DNA of 16,610 nucleotides, taken from the NCBI GenBank assembly GCA_005879675.1, contig VBJE01000096.1, positions 1 to 16,610 on the forward strand, in the 5' to 3' direction. The position numbers and the translations under genes were made by a program. This stretch comes from Chloroflexota bacterium. GTDB lineage: Bacteria > Chloroflexota > Dormibacteria > Dormibacterales > Dormibacteraceae. Positions 5,737 to 12,962 of this stretch are shown here, one piece after another. How positions within the stretch are numbered: position 1 is the stretch's first letter; every line of letters starts with the position of its first letter. Below the pieces are notes generated by a model. It made no database searches and had not been told where the DNA came from. It worked only from the letters and a program-made list of their open reading frames with translations.

Positions 5737-7093
5737 AGGCAGTGGAGGGGCTTCATTACTCGTCGCTGCTCCAGGTCGGCGAGGAGTTGCGCGCGCGCAG
5801 GTTGTCCCCGGTCGAGCTCACCCGCGCCACGCTCAGGACGAAGCGCTCGCTGAGGCGCGCGACGCCGAGGCTGAGATCGCACGCGGCGCCTGGCGTGGAC
5901 CGCTGCACGGGATTCCGATCGCCTTCAAGGACCTCTACAACCTCGGACCGACCACCGCCGGCTCGCGGCTGCTGGCGGCGAACGTCGCCCCCGACGAGGC
6001 GGCGCTGGTGCGGCGCGCCCGCGCCGCCGGCGCCGTGATCACCGGCAAGCTGGCGACGCATGAGTTCGGGCTCGCCGCCGCGACGCTGGCGGACCATTTT
6101 CCGCCCGCGCGCAACCCGTGGGATCCGGAGCGCACACCTGGAGGTTCGAGCACGGGCGCCGGCACAGCCATTGCCGCAGGCATGGCCTTCGGCGCGTTCG
6201 GCACCGACACCGGTGGCTCCATCCGGCTGCCCGCGGCGTTCTGCGGCGTGGTCGGCTACAAACCGACCTTCGGGCTCTTGAGTCGGAGCGGCGTCATCCC
6301 GCTGTCACCCAGCCTCGACCACACTGGTCCGCTCGCGCGCACCGTGGCCGACGCCGCCGCACTCGCCGAGGCGGTTCGCGGCCACGACCCAGCCGACCCT
6401 GGCTCCGGCGTCGGAGAGGCCGGCCTTCTGTCGGGCGACCTTGACGCCGGCGTGCGCGGACTCCGTGTCGCCGTGCCGCGAGATCTCTGGGACGGCTCCT
6501 GTGACCCGGCCGTGGCCGAACTGGTCAACGCGGCGCTGGCCCGGCTCTCGGAGCTCGGCGCCGAGGTGGAGGAAGTGCGCGTCGGTGTCTCCCTGCTGCA
6601 GGTGATGGCGGTCGGCTACGTCATCACGCTCGCGGAGGCCGCTGCATATCACCTACCGAACCTCCGCGCCGGCAGGCAGGGATACGGCCGCGAGTTCGGC
6701 CTCGTCCTCAGGGAAGGCTTGTTGGTCCCGGCCCACTCTTACGTGCGCGCTCAGAATGCGCGAACGCGGATCACCAACAAGGTGGCCGCACTGTTCGAGA
6801 CACACGACGTGCTGGCGATGCCGACCGTCGGCGCGCTCGCGGACCCGCTGCCCCCCGGACCGCGGCCGCTGGCTCGCCGCATAAGCGTGCACCCGGTGCC
6901 GCAGTACACATGGCTCGCCAACCTGACGGGTGGTCCGGCAATCTCCGTGCCTTGCGGGTTCGCAGCGCAGGGACTGCCGGTCGGTCTTCAGCTTGTCGGC
7001 CGGCGGTTCGACGACGCGACCGTTCTGCGCGCGGCGCGCGCTTACGAGCAGGCGGCGGGTTGGTACGCCTCGCATCCGACCCGGTGGCCCTAG
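5733..7093 (+). pseudogene. Amidase-signature hydrolase, disrupted by an N-terminal deletion and frameshift
   Basis: The gene starts at the ATG overlapping the small subunit: GLHYSSLLQVGEELRARR then LSPVELTRATL, the normal amidase N-terminus. After base 5834 this frame degenerates and stops near 6038. The family sequence resumes in another frame with DEALAEARDAEAEIARG, GPLHGIPIAFKDLYN and continues to 7093. About 17-20 residues that homologues carry between the TL and ALAEAR positions are absent, consistent with loss of roughly 50 bases (3n+1). The catalytic triad is otherwise intact: Lys codon 5927-5929, cis-Ser 6146-6148 in GGSSTG, and nucleophile Ser 6218-6220 in TDTGGSIR. The product would hydrolyse an amide, with AtzE-like biuret hydrolase or an allophanate/aryl amidase as candidates. 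It is read as a recent pseudogene or an assembly error. The stop TAG overlaps the stop of the opposite gene. Confidence 0.82.
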
Positions 7094-7873
7094 CGGAGAT
7101 AGACCGACTTGACCCGGACGGGCTCGGGTGGCTTCCATCCTTGGAGCAGCTCGCTGCCAAGCTCGTAGACCTCGACCCCGAGCGGGTGGCAGTTGGCCAG
7201 CGGGTCGGCGCCGTCCGCGCCCCAGCCCCACTGGGAGAGATCGCCGCTCGGGCACGTCGAGATCGCGCACAGCAGGTCGATCTCGGCGAAGAATTCGAAG
7301 AAGTCGCCCTTCTTCGCCGGGCTCGCCTCCATGAAGTAGATCTCGTGCACCGGGTCCGTCGTGCACGTCGAGCTCGGTCAGGTGGAACGGCGCGATCGCG
7401 CGCGAAAGGTTGTTGTGACACGTGACGTCGTAGTCCCGGTCGTCGAGCAGCTTGTAGAGGTATGGGTCGCAGCGGCTGCCGAGCAGGTCATGGCACCGGC
7501 CGCCGTTGGCCGTGGGCTCGGTGGGCAGGGTGTCGTTGGTGATGGTCACCATCGGCCGCAGGTAGGGGAGGCATGACCACAGCCGGTCGAAGGTGGTGAC
7601 ATGCGCGCCTTGAATCTGCCGTGTGCGCGCGGCCCAGAAACGCTCGCGAGGGTTGTTCAAGCTCCACAGGTTCAGGTCGCACACCTGTGGGCCTTCGACG
7701 GTGACGATGCGCGCCACCGACCCAGCCTTGACAGGCCACGCGTAGCCGCTGCGGATCGGCACGATGTGCTCGTGGACGAGGCGCCGGGCCCGCAGGTCCT
7801 GCGCGATGCGACGGTAGAGGTCGTGGTCGAAGTCGAGGCGGCCCGGTGCGTCCGGATCGCGGTACAGCCGCAT
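7090..7873 (-). pseudogene. DUF1989 / urea-carboxylase-associated family protein, frameshifted
   Basis: Reading the minus strand from ATG 7873, the protein shows DLYRRIAQDLRARRLV, IPP-like IVPIRSGYAWPVKAG, VEGPQVCDLNLWSLNNPRERFW, RLWSCLPYLRPMVTITNDTL, GSRCDPYLYKLL and AIAPFHLTELDVHD. These are the ordered motifs of DUF1989, found beside urea carboxylase and amide-hydrolysis genes. After VHD (about 7358) the frame is lost. The expected continuation reappears two frames over as DPVHEIYFMEASPAKKGD, FFEFFAEIDLLCAISTCPSG and NCHPLGVEVYELG, ending at 7090. About ten residues (PFNVF-MKTGL in typical members) are missing, i.e. close to 29 bases (3n+2). The cysteine in STCPSG is retained. An 8-base repeat TCGTGCAC lies on both sides of the junction (7343-7350 and 7359-7366). 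The function of the family is uncertain; transport support or a metal-binding guanidine/urea role have been suggested. Confidence 0.8.
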
Positions 7874-7903
7874 CGCGAAACCATTGTGATCGATGGCCGT
7901 GGC

Positions 7904-8497
7904 ATGCTGCCCGCTGTGCTCGTGACGGTGACGACGTGGAGCCTGGAGATCACGTCCGCTGCGGACCTGCGTCCGGTGGATCCCCCGGACACGGTGGAGA
8001 TCCGCCGCGCGTCTCTCGCCTCGCCGGAGCTGGGCCGCTTTCTCTACACCGCGGCGGGCGGCAACTGGTACTGGGTCGATCGGCTCACCTGGACCCACGA
8101 GCAGTGGGTTCAAAGGCTGAGTGACCAGCGCGTGGAGACGTGGGTGCTCTACCAGGACGGAACGCCAGGAGGCTACTTCGAGCTGGACGGGCGCGCCGGG
8201 CGCGACGTCGAGATCGCGTATCTCGGCCTCATGCCCACCTTCCTGAACCGGCGCCTTGGCGGCCCGCTATTGACCGCCGCCATCCGGCGCGGCTGGGCGA
8301 TGGGCGCAGGGCGCGTGTGGGTGCACACATGCACGCTCGATTCGCCGTCCGCGCTGGCCAACTACCAGGCGCGCGGCATGAGGGTCTTCAAGGAGCAAAC
8401 CGAAGTTGTCGATCTGCCCAATGAGCCGCCTGGCGTTTGGCCAGGCGCCGGGATCCACGGTCCGCACACTTCGCTCACGCCGGCCAGCACCACATGA
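7904..8497 (+). CDS. GNAT-family N-acetyltransferase
   Basis: This protein of about 197 residues carries a GNAT fold: ELGRFLYTAAGGNWYWVDRL, VETWVLYQDGTPGGYFEL, DVEIAYLGLMPTFLNRRLGG (acetyl-CoA pyrophosphate loop N-R-R-L-G-G) and RVWVHTCTLDSPSALANYQ ending in ARGMRVFKEQ. It transfers an acyl group from acyl-CoA to an amine of an unidentified acceptor. The true start may be a GTG at 7916, 7922 or 7928, since homologues typically begin near TTWSLEIT. The ATG at 7904 lies only 30 bases from the divergent DUF1989 start. The RidA gene begins 11 bases after the stop, so the two are probably co-transcribed. Confidence 0.82.
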   Translation: MLPAVLVTVTTWSLEITSAADLRPVDPPDTVEIRRASLASPELGRFLYTAAGGNWYWVDRLTWTHEQWVQRLSDQRVETWVLYQDGTPGGYFELDGRAGRDVEIAYLGLMPTFLNRRLGGPLLTAAIRRGWAMGAGRVWVHTCTLDSPSALANYQARGMRVFKEQTEVVDLPNEPPGVWPGAGIHGPHTSLTPASTT

Positions 8498-8508
8498 GGG
8501 AGGATTCG

Positions 8509-8976
8509 ATGTCGAAAGTCGAGGAGCGTCTCCACAAGCTCGGTCACGAGGTTCCCGATCCCGGAACGCCGATGTTCAATTACGTCGGCGGGGTCAGGAC
8601 AGGCAACCTGGTATTCCTCGCGGGTCATGGGCCGCGGCGCGAAAGTGGCGAGTACGCCTACCTCGGCAAGGTCGGTCAGGACCTCGATGTGGAGACGGCG
8701 CGCAAGGCGGCGGAGCTCACAGCGCTCAACTGCCTGGGCAGCCTCAAAGAGGTGATCGGCGACCTCGACCGTGTGACGCGAATCGTCAAGCTGCTGGGCA
8801 TGGTCAACTGCACGCCCGACTTCGTCGAGCAGTCCAAGGTGATCAACGCCGCGTCCGACCTGCTGGTCGCGGCGTTCGGGGACGACGGCAAGCACGCGCG
8901 CTCGGCTGTGGGCATGATGTCCCTGCCCTTCAACATCTCGGTCGAGATCGAGATGGTCGTGGAGGTCGGCGGCTAG
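8509..8976 (+). CDS. RidA/YjgF-family protein (first copy)
   Basis: This 155-residue cytoplasmic protein has a strong SD (GAGGGAGG, 8496-8503) that overlaps the GNAT stop. It shows FNYVGGVRTGNLVFLAGHGP, QDLDVETARKAAELTALNCLGSLKE, RVTRIVKLLGMVNCTPDF and HARSAVGMMSLPFNISVEIE. This is the longer YjgF subgroup with the PFN motif. The arginine that binds the substrate carboxylate in classical RidA (Arg105 in E. coli) aligns with the Arg of HARSAVG. RidA enzymes hydrolyse reactive enamines and imines made by dehydratases and amino-acid oxidases. Several possible imine producers lie nearby. It converges on a second, different RidA only 9 bases away. Confidence 0.9.
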   Translation: MSKVEERLHKLGHEVPDPGTPMFNYVGGVRTGNLVFLAGHGPRRESGEYAYLGKVGQDLDVETARKAAELTALNCLGSLKEVIGDLDRVTRIVKLLGMVNCTPDFVEQSKVINAASDLLVAAFGDDGKHARSAVGMMSLPFNISVEIEMVVEVGG

Positions 8977-8985
8977 AGGCGCGGC

Positions 8986-9369
8986 CTAGTCGGGCAGCTC
9001 GGCGATCGCCTCGATCTCGAGCAGCAGATCGTCGCGGACCAGGCGGCTCACCTCGACCAGGGTGCTGGCGGGGCGATGCTCGCCGAAGAACTCCTGGCGC
9101 ACCGGGTTGATCAGAGGCCGCTGCGAGACGTCGCGCATGAAGATCGTCACCTTCGCGACGTCCGACGGGGCGGCCCCCGCCGCCTCGAGGATGCGCCCCA
9201 GGTTGCGGAAGATCTGCCGGGTCTGCTCGACGACGTCGCCCTTGCCGACGATTTCGCCCCGCTCGTCCGTCGCCACGAGACCTGACACGTAGAGGGTTTT
9301 GCCGGCGACTACGGCGTCGGAGAAATGGCTGATCGGCTCCATGAGGCCCGCCACCCTGAGCGTCCGCAC
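8986..9369 (-). CDS. RidA/YjgF-family protein (second copy, short form)
   Basis: This 127-residue protein runs from GTG 9369 (or 123 from GTG 9354, 119 from ATG 9342): MEPISHFSDAVVAGKTLYVS, GDVVEQTRQIFRNLGRILEA, DVAKVTIFMRDVSQRPLINP, FFGEHRPASTLVEVSRL and LLLEIEAIAELPD. This is the canonical RidA layout, but the substrate-binding arginine context reads RPASTLVEVSRL rather than the classical ARSCVEVARLP. The carboxylate-binding arginine is therefore not evident and specificity probably differs (Rid2-7-like). A TAACCT box ends 8 bases before the 9369 GTG and no SD is visible, which fits a leaderless transcript. The SDR gene diverges from it across about 33 bases. Confidence 0.88.
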   Translation of the reverse strand: MRTLRVAGLMEPISHFSDAVVAGKTLYVSGLVATDERGEIVGKGDVVEQTRQIFRNLGRILEAAGAAPSDVAKVTIFMRDVSQRPLINPVRQEFFGEHRPASTLVEVSRLVRDDLLLEIEAIAELPD

Positions 9370-9402
9370 AATGCGGAAGGTTAACGTGTGAATCCGTGAG
9401 AG

Positions 9403-10209
9403 ATGAGCGCGCCTGAGCCGGCCGGCGCGCCGACAGCGCCGTCGGGTCGCCTGCACGGAAAGGTCGCGGTCGTGACGGGATCGAGCGGGGGAATCGGGCA
9501 GGCGATCGCCCATGAGTTCGCGCGAGAAGGCGCGTCCGTCGTCATCAACTCTCGCGACGAAGCGCGGGCAGGCGACGCCGCCGCTGCGATGGAACGGGAG
9601 GGTTACCAGGCGACAGCCTTTGTCGCCGACATCCGCGACCCTGTCCAGGCGCGGGCGCTCGCGTCCGCCGCGGTCGACCGCTTCGGCCGCCTCGACGTCT
9701 GGGTCAACAACGCCGGCGTCAACGTGATCAAGCCGGCGCTCGAGCTGGAACCGGACGAGTGGGCTCAGGTCATCGACACCAACCTGAGCGGCTGCTTCTT
9801 CGGAAGCCAGGCCGCGGCGCGGCACATGGTCCCGCAAAAAAGCGGCGTGATCATCCAGATCGGCTCGATCATCGGTGAGGTCGGCCTGCCTCGCCGCGTT
9901 CCCTACACGGCCGCCAAGCACGGGCTGATCGGCCTGACCAAGGTGCTCGGAGCGGAGTGGGCGAAGGACAACGTGCGGGTGGTCTGCCTCGACCCGGGCT
10001 ACATCAGGACGGGACTCGGCGTCAAGAGCCAGACGCGCGGGGGCGCGTTCACGGCCGCTGACATCGAGCGCCGGACGCCCATGGGACGTTTCGGCGAGGC
10101 GACCGAAGTGGCTCGGGTCGCGGTCTTCCTCGCGTCTGACGACGCCAGCTACATCACCGGCAGCCACGTCACCGTCGACGGAGGATGGGTCGCGTACGGC
10201 GGCTGGTAG
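9403..10209 (+). CDS. Short-chain dehydrogenase/reductase (SDR), classical
   Basis: This is a 268-residue NAD(P)-dependent oxidoreductase with a 16-residue proline-rich N-terminal extension before the Rossmann fold. Motifs are VTGSSGGIG (TGxxxGxG cofactor loop), NNAGVN, IGSIIG carrying the catalytic serine, YTAAK (Tyr-x-x-x-Lys), and the C-terminal ITGSHVTVDGGW. The Asn-Ser-Arg after the second beta strand (VINSRDE) favours NADP(H). The closest general type is 3-oxoacyl-ACP-reductase- or glucose-dehydrogenase-like; the substrate is unknown. It is followed after 13 bases by the VOC protein and then by a second SDR, forming a three-gene operon. Confidence 0.93.
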   Translation: MSAPEPAGAPTAPSGRLHGKVAVVTGSSGGIGQAIAHEFAREGASVVINSRDEARAGDAAAAMEREGYQATAFVADIRDPVQARALASAAVDRFGRLDVWVNNAGVNVIKPALELEPDEWAQVIDTNLSGCFFGSQAAARHMVPQKSGVIIQIGSIIGEVGLPRRVPYTAAKHGLIGLTKVLGAEWAKDNVRVVCLDPGYIRTGLGVKSQTRGGAFTAADIERRTPMGRFGEATEVARVAVFLASDDASYITGSHVTVDGGWVAYGGW

Positions 10210-10222
10210 GAGATGAGGTTCG

Positions 10223-10921
10223 ATGCCTGATTTCACGCAATCCGCGAAGGGCCTCAGCACGCCCACCGTAGTCGATCACGTCCTGCTTCCGGTGGCCGAC
10301 CTCGACGATGGCGCCCGGAGCCTGGACGAACGTTTCGGCCTGAAAGGAATTCCCGGCGGCCGGCACCCCGGAGTCGGAACCGCCAACGTCATCGTGCCGC
10401 TCGGCCGGCAGTACCTCGAGCTGATCGCGATCGTCGACCAGGGTGAGGCCGCCTCGAGCCGGCTTGGCGGGCGCGTCGCGCGGGCCCTGCAGGAAAACCG
10501 GAGGTTTGTCGCCTGGGCGCTGCGCACGGAGGACCTGGATGCGGTGCGCGCCAGGCTTCAAGGCGCGGGCTGGGACCTGCCGGCGATCGTCGAAGGCTCG
10601 CGGACGCGCCCCGACGGCCAGGTCCTGAGGTGGCGAACCCAGGATGTCGACACAGGTACCGAGCCCAGCGCGATCCCTTTCGTGATCGAATGGCGCATCC
10701 CTGACGGGCTTCACCCCGGCGAGGTGGAGTCTGCGCATCGGACCGGGCGGGCGGCGCTGCGCCGCGTCGTCGTCGGCGCGCGCGACCCCCGCCTGGTCCA
10801 GGACAGGCTGCAGATGCTGCTGGGCGATTCGGATCTCTATGAGGTGCGCGAGGCAGCGGTCGACGGCGTGCAGCAGGTCGTGCTCGAGACAGAGGGCGGG
10901 GGGGAGCTCGTCATCGAGTGA
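10223..10921 (+). CDS. Glyoxalase-like (VOC superfamily) protein
   Basis: This is a 232-residue protein; the sequence ggtaggagatgag upstream of the ATG supplies an SD. The N-terminal half shows the betaalphabetabetabeta VOC pattern: VDHVLLPVADLDDGARSLDE, FGLKGIPGGRHPGVGTANV and YLELIAIVD, with His19 and Glu71 as possible metal ligands. The second half (FVAWALRTEDLDAVRARLQG, IPFVIEWRIPD) continues the fold, as in Glyoxalase_3-type proteins. Such proteins isomerise, cleave or merely bind small ligands, and the reaction here is unknown. Its final codons GAGTGA overlap the GTG of the following SDR, so the two are translationally coupled. Confidence 0.78.
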   Translation: MPDFTQSAKGLSTPTVVDHVLLPVADLDDGARSLDERFGLKGIPGGRHPGVGTANVIVPLGRQYLELIAIVDQGEAASSRLGGRVARALQENRRFVAWALRTEDLDAVRARLQGAGWDLPAIVEGSRTRPDGQVLRWRTQDVDTGTEPSAIPFVIEWRIPDGLHPGEVESAHRTGRAALRRVVVGARDPRLVQDRLQMLLGDSDLYEVREAAVDGVQQVVLETEGGGELVIE

Positions 10922-11682
10922 GCGGCCGGCTCGAGGGCAAGGTGGCGGCCATCTCCGGCTCGAGCCGCGGCATCGGCCTCGCGGTGGCAAGGGCATTTCT
11001 CGCCGAGGGGGCGAAGCTGGTCGTCAACTCTCGGGAAGGTGGCGTTGCGGACAGGGTCGCGAGGGAGCTGGGCGGCGAGAGCATCGGGGTCGGCGCGGAC
11101 GTCACCAGCGAGGCCGGCGCGGCCGCGCTCGTCGAAGGTGCCGTGAAGGCATTTGGCAGGTTGGACGTATTCGTCAACAACGCCGGGACCGTGCACGCGG
11201 GACCAACGCTCGACATGAGCCTCTCTGATTGGGACCGCGTCATCAAGCTGAACATGACCGCGGTCTTTCTGTGCTCGCGCGAGGCGGCGCGGACGATGCT
11301 TGGCAGCGGTGGTGGCGTGATCATCAACACCGCATCGGTGCAGGCGTTCGCGCCGTTCCCGCGCAGGCTGGCCTACGGATCGAGCAAGGCCGCGGTGGTG
11401 ATGATGACGCGCATCATGGCGTCCGAGTGGGCGCCGGCGGTGCGCGTCAACGCGGTCGCGCCGGGCTACGTCCGGACGGAGATGACGGCGCGGCTCGAGG
11501 CCGAGGGTCGCATCGATTCCAAAGCTATCGCGGGGCGCACGCCTCAGGGCAAGATGGCCGATCCCGACGAGATTGCCGGCGCCTACGTCTACCTCGCGAG
11601 CAAGGAAGCCTCCTTCGTCACGGGCGAGACGCTCGTGGTCGACGGCGGCTGGCTCGCATTCGGGGCCTTCCCCGGGATCTGA
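10918..11682 (+). CDS. Short-chain dehydrogenase/reductase (SDR), second copy
   Basis: This 254-residue classical SDR starts at GTG 10918, overlapping the VOC stop (GTGA), with a GGGGGGAG stretch upstream as SD. Motifs are ISGSSRGIG (serine in place of the usual threonine in the first position of TGxxxGxG), VNNAG, NTASVQ with the catalytic Ser, YGSSK, and VTGETLVVDGGW. The VVNSRE after strand two favours NADP(H). It resembles the other SDR in the operon but is clearly diverged, so the pair may act on successive steps or opposite stereoisomers. The stop codon lies in one arm of a hairpin shared with the convergent D-amino-acid dehydrogenase gene. Confidence 0.92.
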   Translation: MSGRLEGKVAAISGSSRGIGLAVARAFLAEGAKLVVNSREGGVADRVARELGGESIGVGADVTSEAGAAALVEGAVKAFGRLDVFVNNAGTVHAGPTLDMSLSDWDRVIKLNMTAVFLCSREAARTMLGSGGGVIINTASVQAFAPFPRRLAYGSSKAAVVMMTRIMASEWAPAVRVNAVAPGYVRTEMTARLEAEGRIDSKAIAGRTPQGKMADPDEIAGAYVYLASKEASFVTGETLVVDGGWLAFGAFPGI

Positions 11683-11693
11683 GCCCGGCTCAG
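11679..11693. terminator. Hairpin between convergent genes, possible bidirectional terminator
   Basis: CTGAGC-CCG-GCTCAG is a perfect 6-bp stem with a 3-base loop. The left arm contains the plus-strand TGA stop (11680-11682) and the right arm the minus-strand TGA (11690-11692). There is no T-run on either side, so intrinsic termination would be weak. It could instead pause or protect mRNA 3' ends. Confidence 0.4.
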
Positions 11694-12949
11694 GGTCGGG
11701 AGGTCAGCGTCAGCCCTTCGGCAGGGATCTCCGGTTTCCTGCCGTCGATCAGGTCGGCGACGATCCGGCTCGAGCCGCAGGCCATCGTGAATCCCATGTG
11801 CCCGTGGCCGCTGTTGATGTAGAGGTTCTCGGGCCCCGCCTGGCCGAGGATGGGCGGGCCGTCGGGCGTCATCGGCCGGTTGCACGCGCGGTACTGCCCC
11901 TGGTCATATTCCGCCGCGTTCGGCAGGAGATCGGTGGCGAGCTTGCGGATCAACCGCAGATCGTGCTCCTTGTAGCTGGTCTCATAGCCCGTGAACTCGG
12001 CGCTCGATGTCATCCGCAGGCGGTCTCCGATCCGGCACCACGCCACCAGCAGCTCCTCGTCGACGGCGCCGACGCGCATCTCGGGGCCGCCGTTCCGCCG
12101 GATCGGAAAGGTCGCGCTGTAGCCCTTGGCCGGCGCGATCGGAAGCCGGACGCCAACCGTGCGCGCGATTCTCGGGCTGTGGACTCCCGCGCTGAGCACG
12201 AACACGTCGGCGTCCAGCGCGTCGCCTCCGTCGAGAGTGGCGGCTCGCACCTTGCCGCCCCTCGCGTCCAGCTTCACGACGCCCCGGCCGAAGACGAACT
12301 TCGAGCCCATCCGCTCGCAGGCGGCCTGCAGCTTCCGCGTGAACTTGACGCTGTCACCGCTGGAATCGGTGACCCCGTAGATGGCGCCGGCGAGCTTGTG
12401 CTTGACCGGGGCGAGAAAAGGCTCAGCCTCGGCCACGCCTTCGGCGTCGAGCACGTCCTGCTTCTGGCCGTGGTCCTGGACGAGCTTCATCTTCTTGATG
12501 CCCGCCTCGAAACGCTTCGGGTCGCGGTACAGATAGAGGATCCCCGCATGGATGTCGTCGTAGTCGATCCGCTCGTCGGACGCGATCTGGTCCAGCATCC
12601 GCTGGCTGTACTGGGCGAGTCGAAGCTTGACGAGGGTGTTCTTCAGCGCGCGCTCCGCATTGCACTCACGCAGAAAACGCAGCCCCCAGACCGCCATGCC
12701 CGGCGCCTTGAAGGGATTCACGCGCAGCGCGGTGTCGTCGACCGTCAGCGAGCGCAGCAGCTCCTTTGGTGCGGAGGGCGACGCCCAGGCAAACGAATGG
12801 CCGGGCGCGATCAGGCCGGCGTTGCCCGCGCTCGCGAGTGTCGCGGCTTCTCCTTCCTTCTCGACGACGGTCACCTGGTGGCCGGCCTTCGCGAGGTAGT
12901 ACGCGCTCGTGACTCCGACGACACCCGCGCCGACGACCACGATCCTCAA
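11690..12949 (-). CDS. DadA-like FAD-dependent D-amino-acid dehydrogenase
   Basis: This 419-residue flavoprotein starts at TTG 12949, 13 bases after the stop of the enolase-superfamily gene. GAGVVG (7-12) is the dinucleotide fold. SAGNAGLIAPGHSFAWASP matches the FANAGQISPGY-WAAPG region of DadA, and the C-terminal NRPMTPDGPPILG, NLYINSGHGHMGFTMACGSS and VADLIDG match its FAD/substrate-closing motifs. DadA oxidises D-amino acids to imino acids, which become 2-oxo acids and ammonia, and passes electrons to the respiratory chain. It probably sits at the membrane periphery without a transmembrane helix. RidA proteins nearby could hydrolyse the imine product. Other DAO-family substrates (sarcosine, hydroxyproline, glycine) cannot be excluded. 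Confidence 0.88.
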   Translation of the reverse strand: MRIVVVGAGVVGVTSAYYLAKAGHQVTVVEKEGEAATLASAGNAGLIAPGHSFAWASPSAPKELLRSLTVDDTALRVNPFKAPGMAVWGLRFLRECNAERALKNTLVKLRLAQYSQRMLDQIASDERIDYDDIHAGILYLYRDPKRFEAGIKKMKLVQDHGQKQDVLDAEGVAEAEPFLAPVKHKLAGAIYGVTDSSGDSVKFTRKLQAACERMGSKFVFGRGVVKLDARGGKVRAATLDGGDALDADVFVLSAGVHSPRIARTVGVRLPIAPAKGYSATFPIRRNGGPEMRVGAVDEELLVAWCRIGDRLRMTSSAEFTGYETSYKEHDLRLIRKLATDLLPNAAEYDQGQYRACNRPMTPDGPPILGQAGPENLYINSGHGHMGFTMACGSSRIVADLIDGRKPEIPAEGLTLTSRP

Positions 12950-12962
12950 GACTTGCGCCGCC

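Noticed and set aside
6653..8113. A 486-codon minus-strand open frame across the amidase and DUF1989 region
   Set aside because: Only its first part from 7873 carries DUF1989 motifs. The rest is Arg/Pro-rich shadow of the amidase reading frame, produced by the frameshift in the DUF1989 gene.
9370..10266. Minus-strand N-terminal extension (about 300 codons) of the second RidA
   Set aside because: It lies antisense to the well-supported SDR gene and has an Arg/Asp/His-rich composition typical of a shadow frame. The RidA fold fits entirely within 8986-9369.
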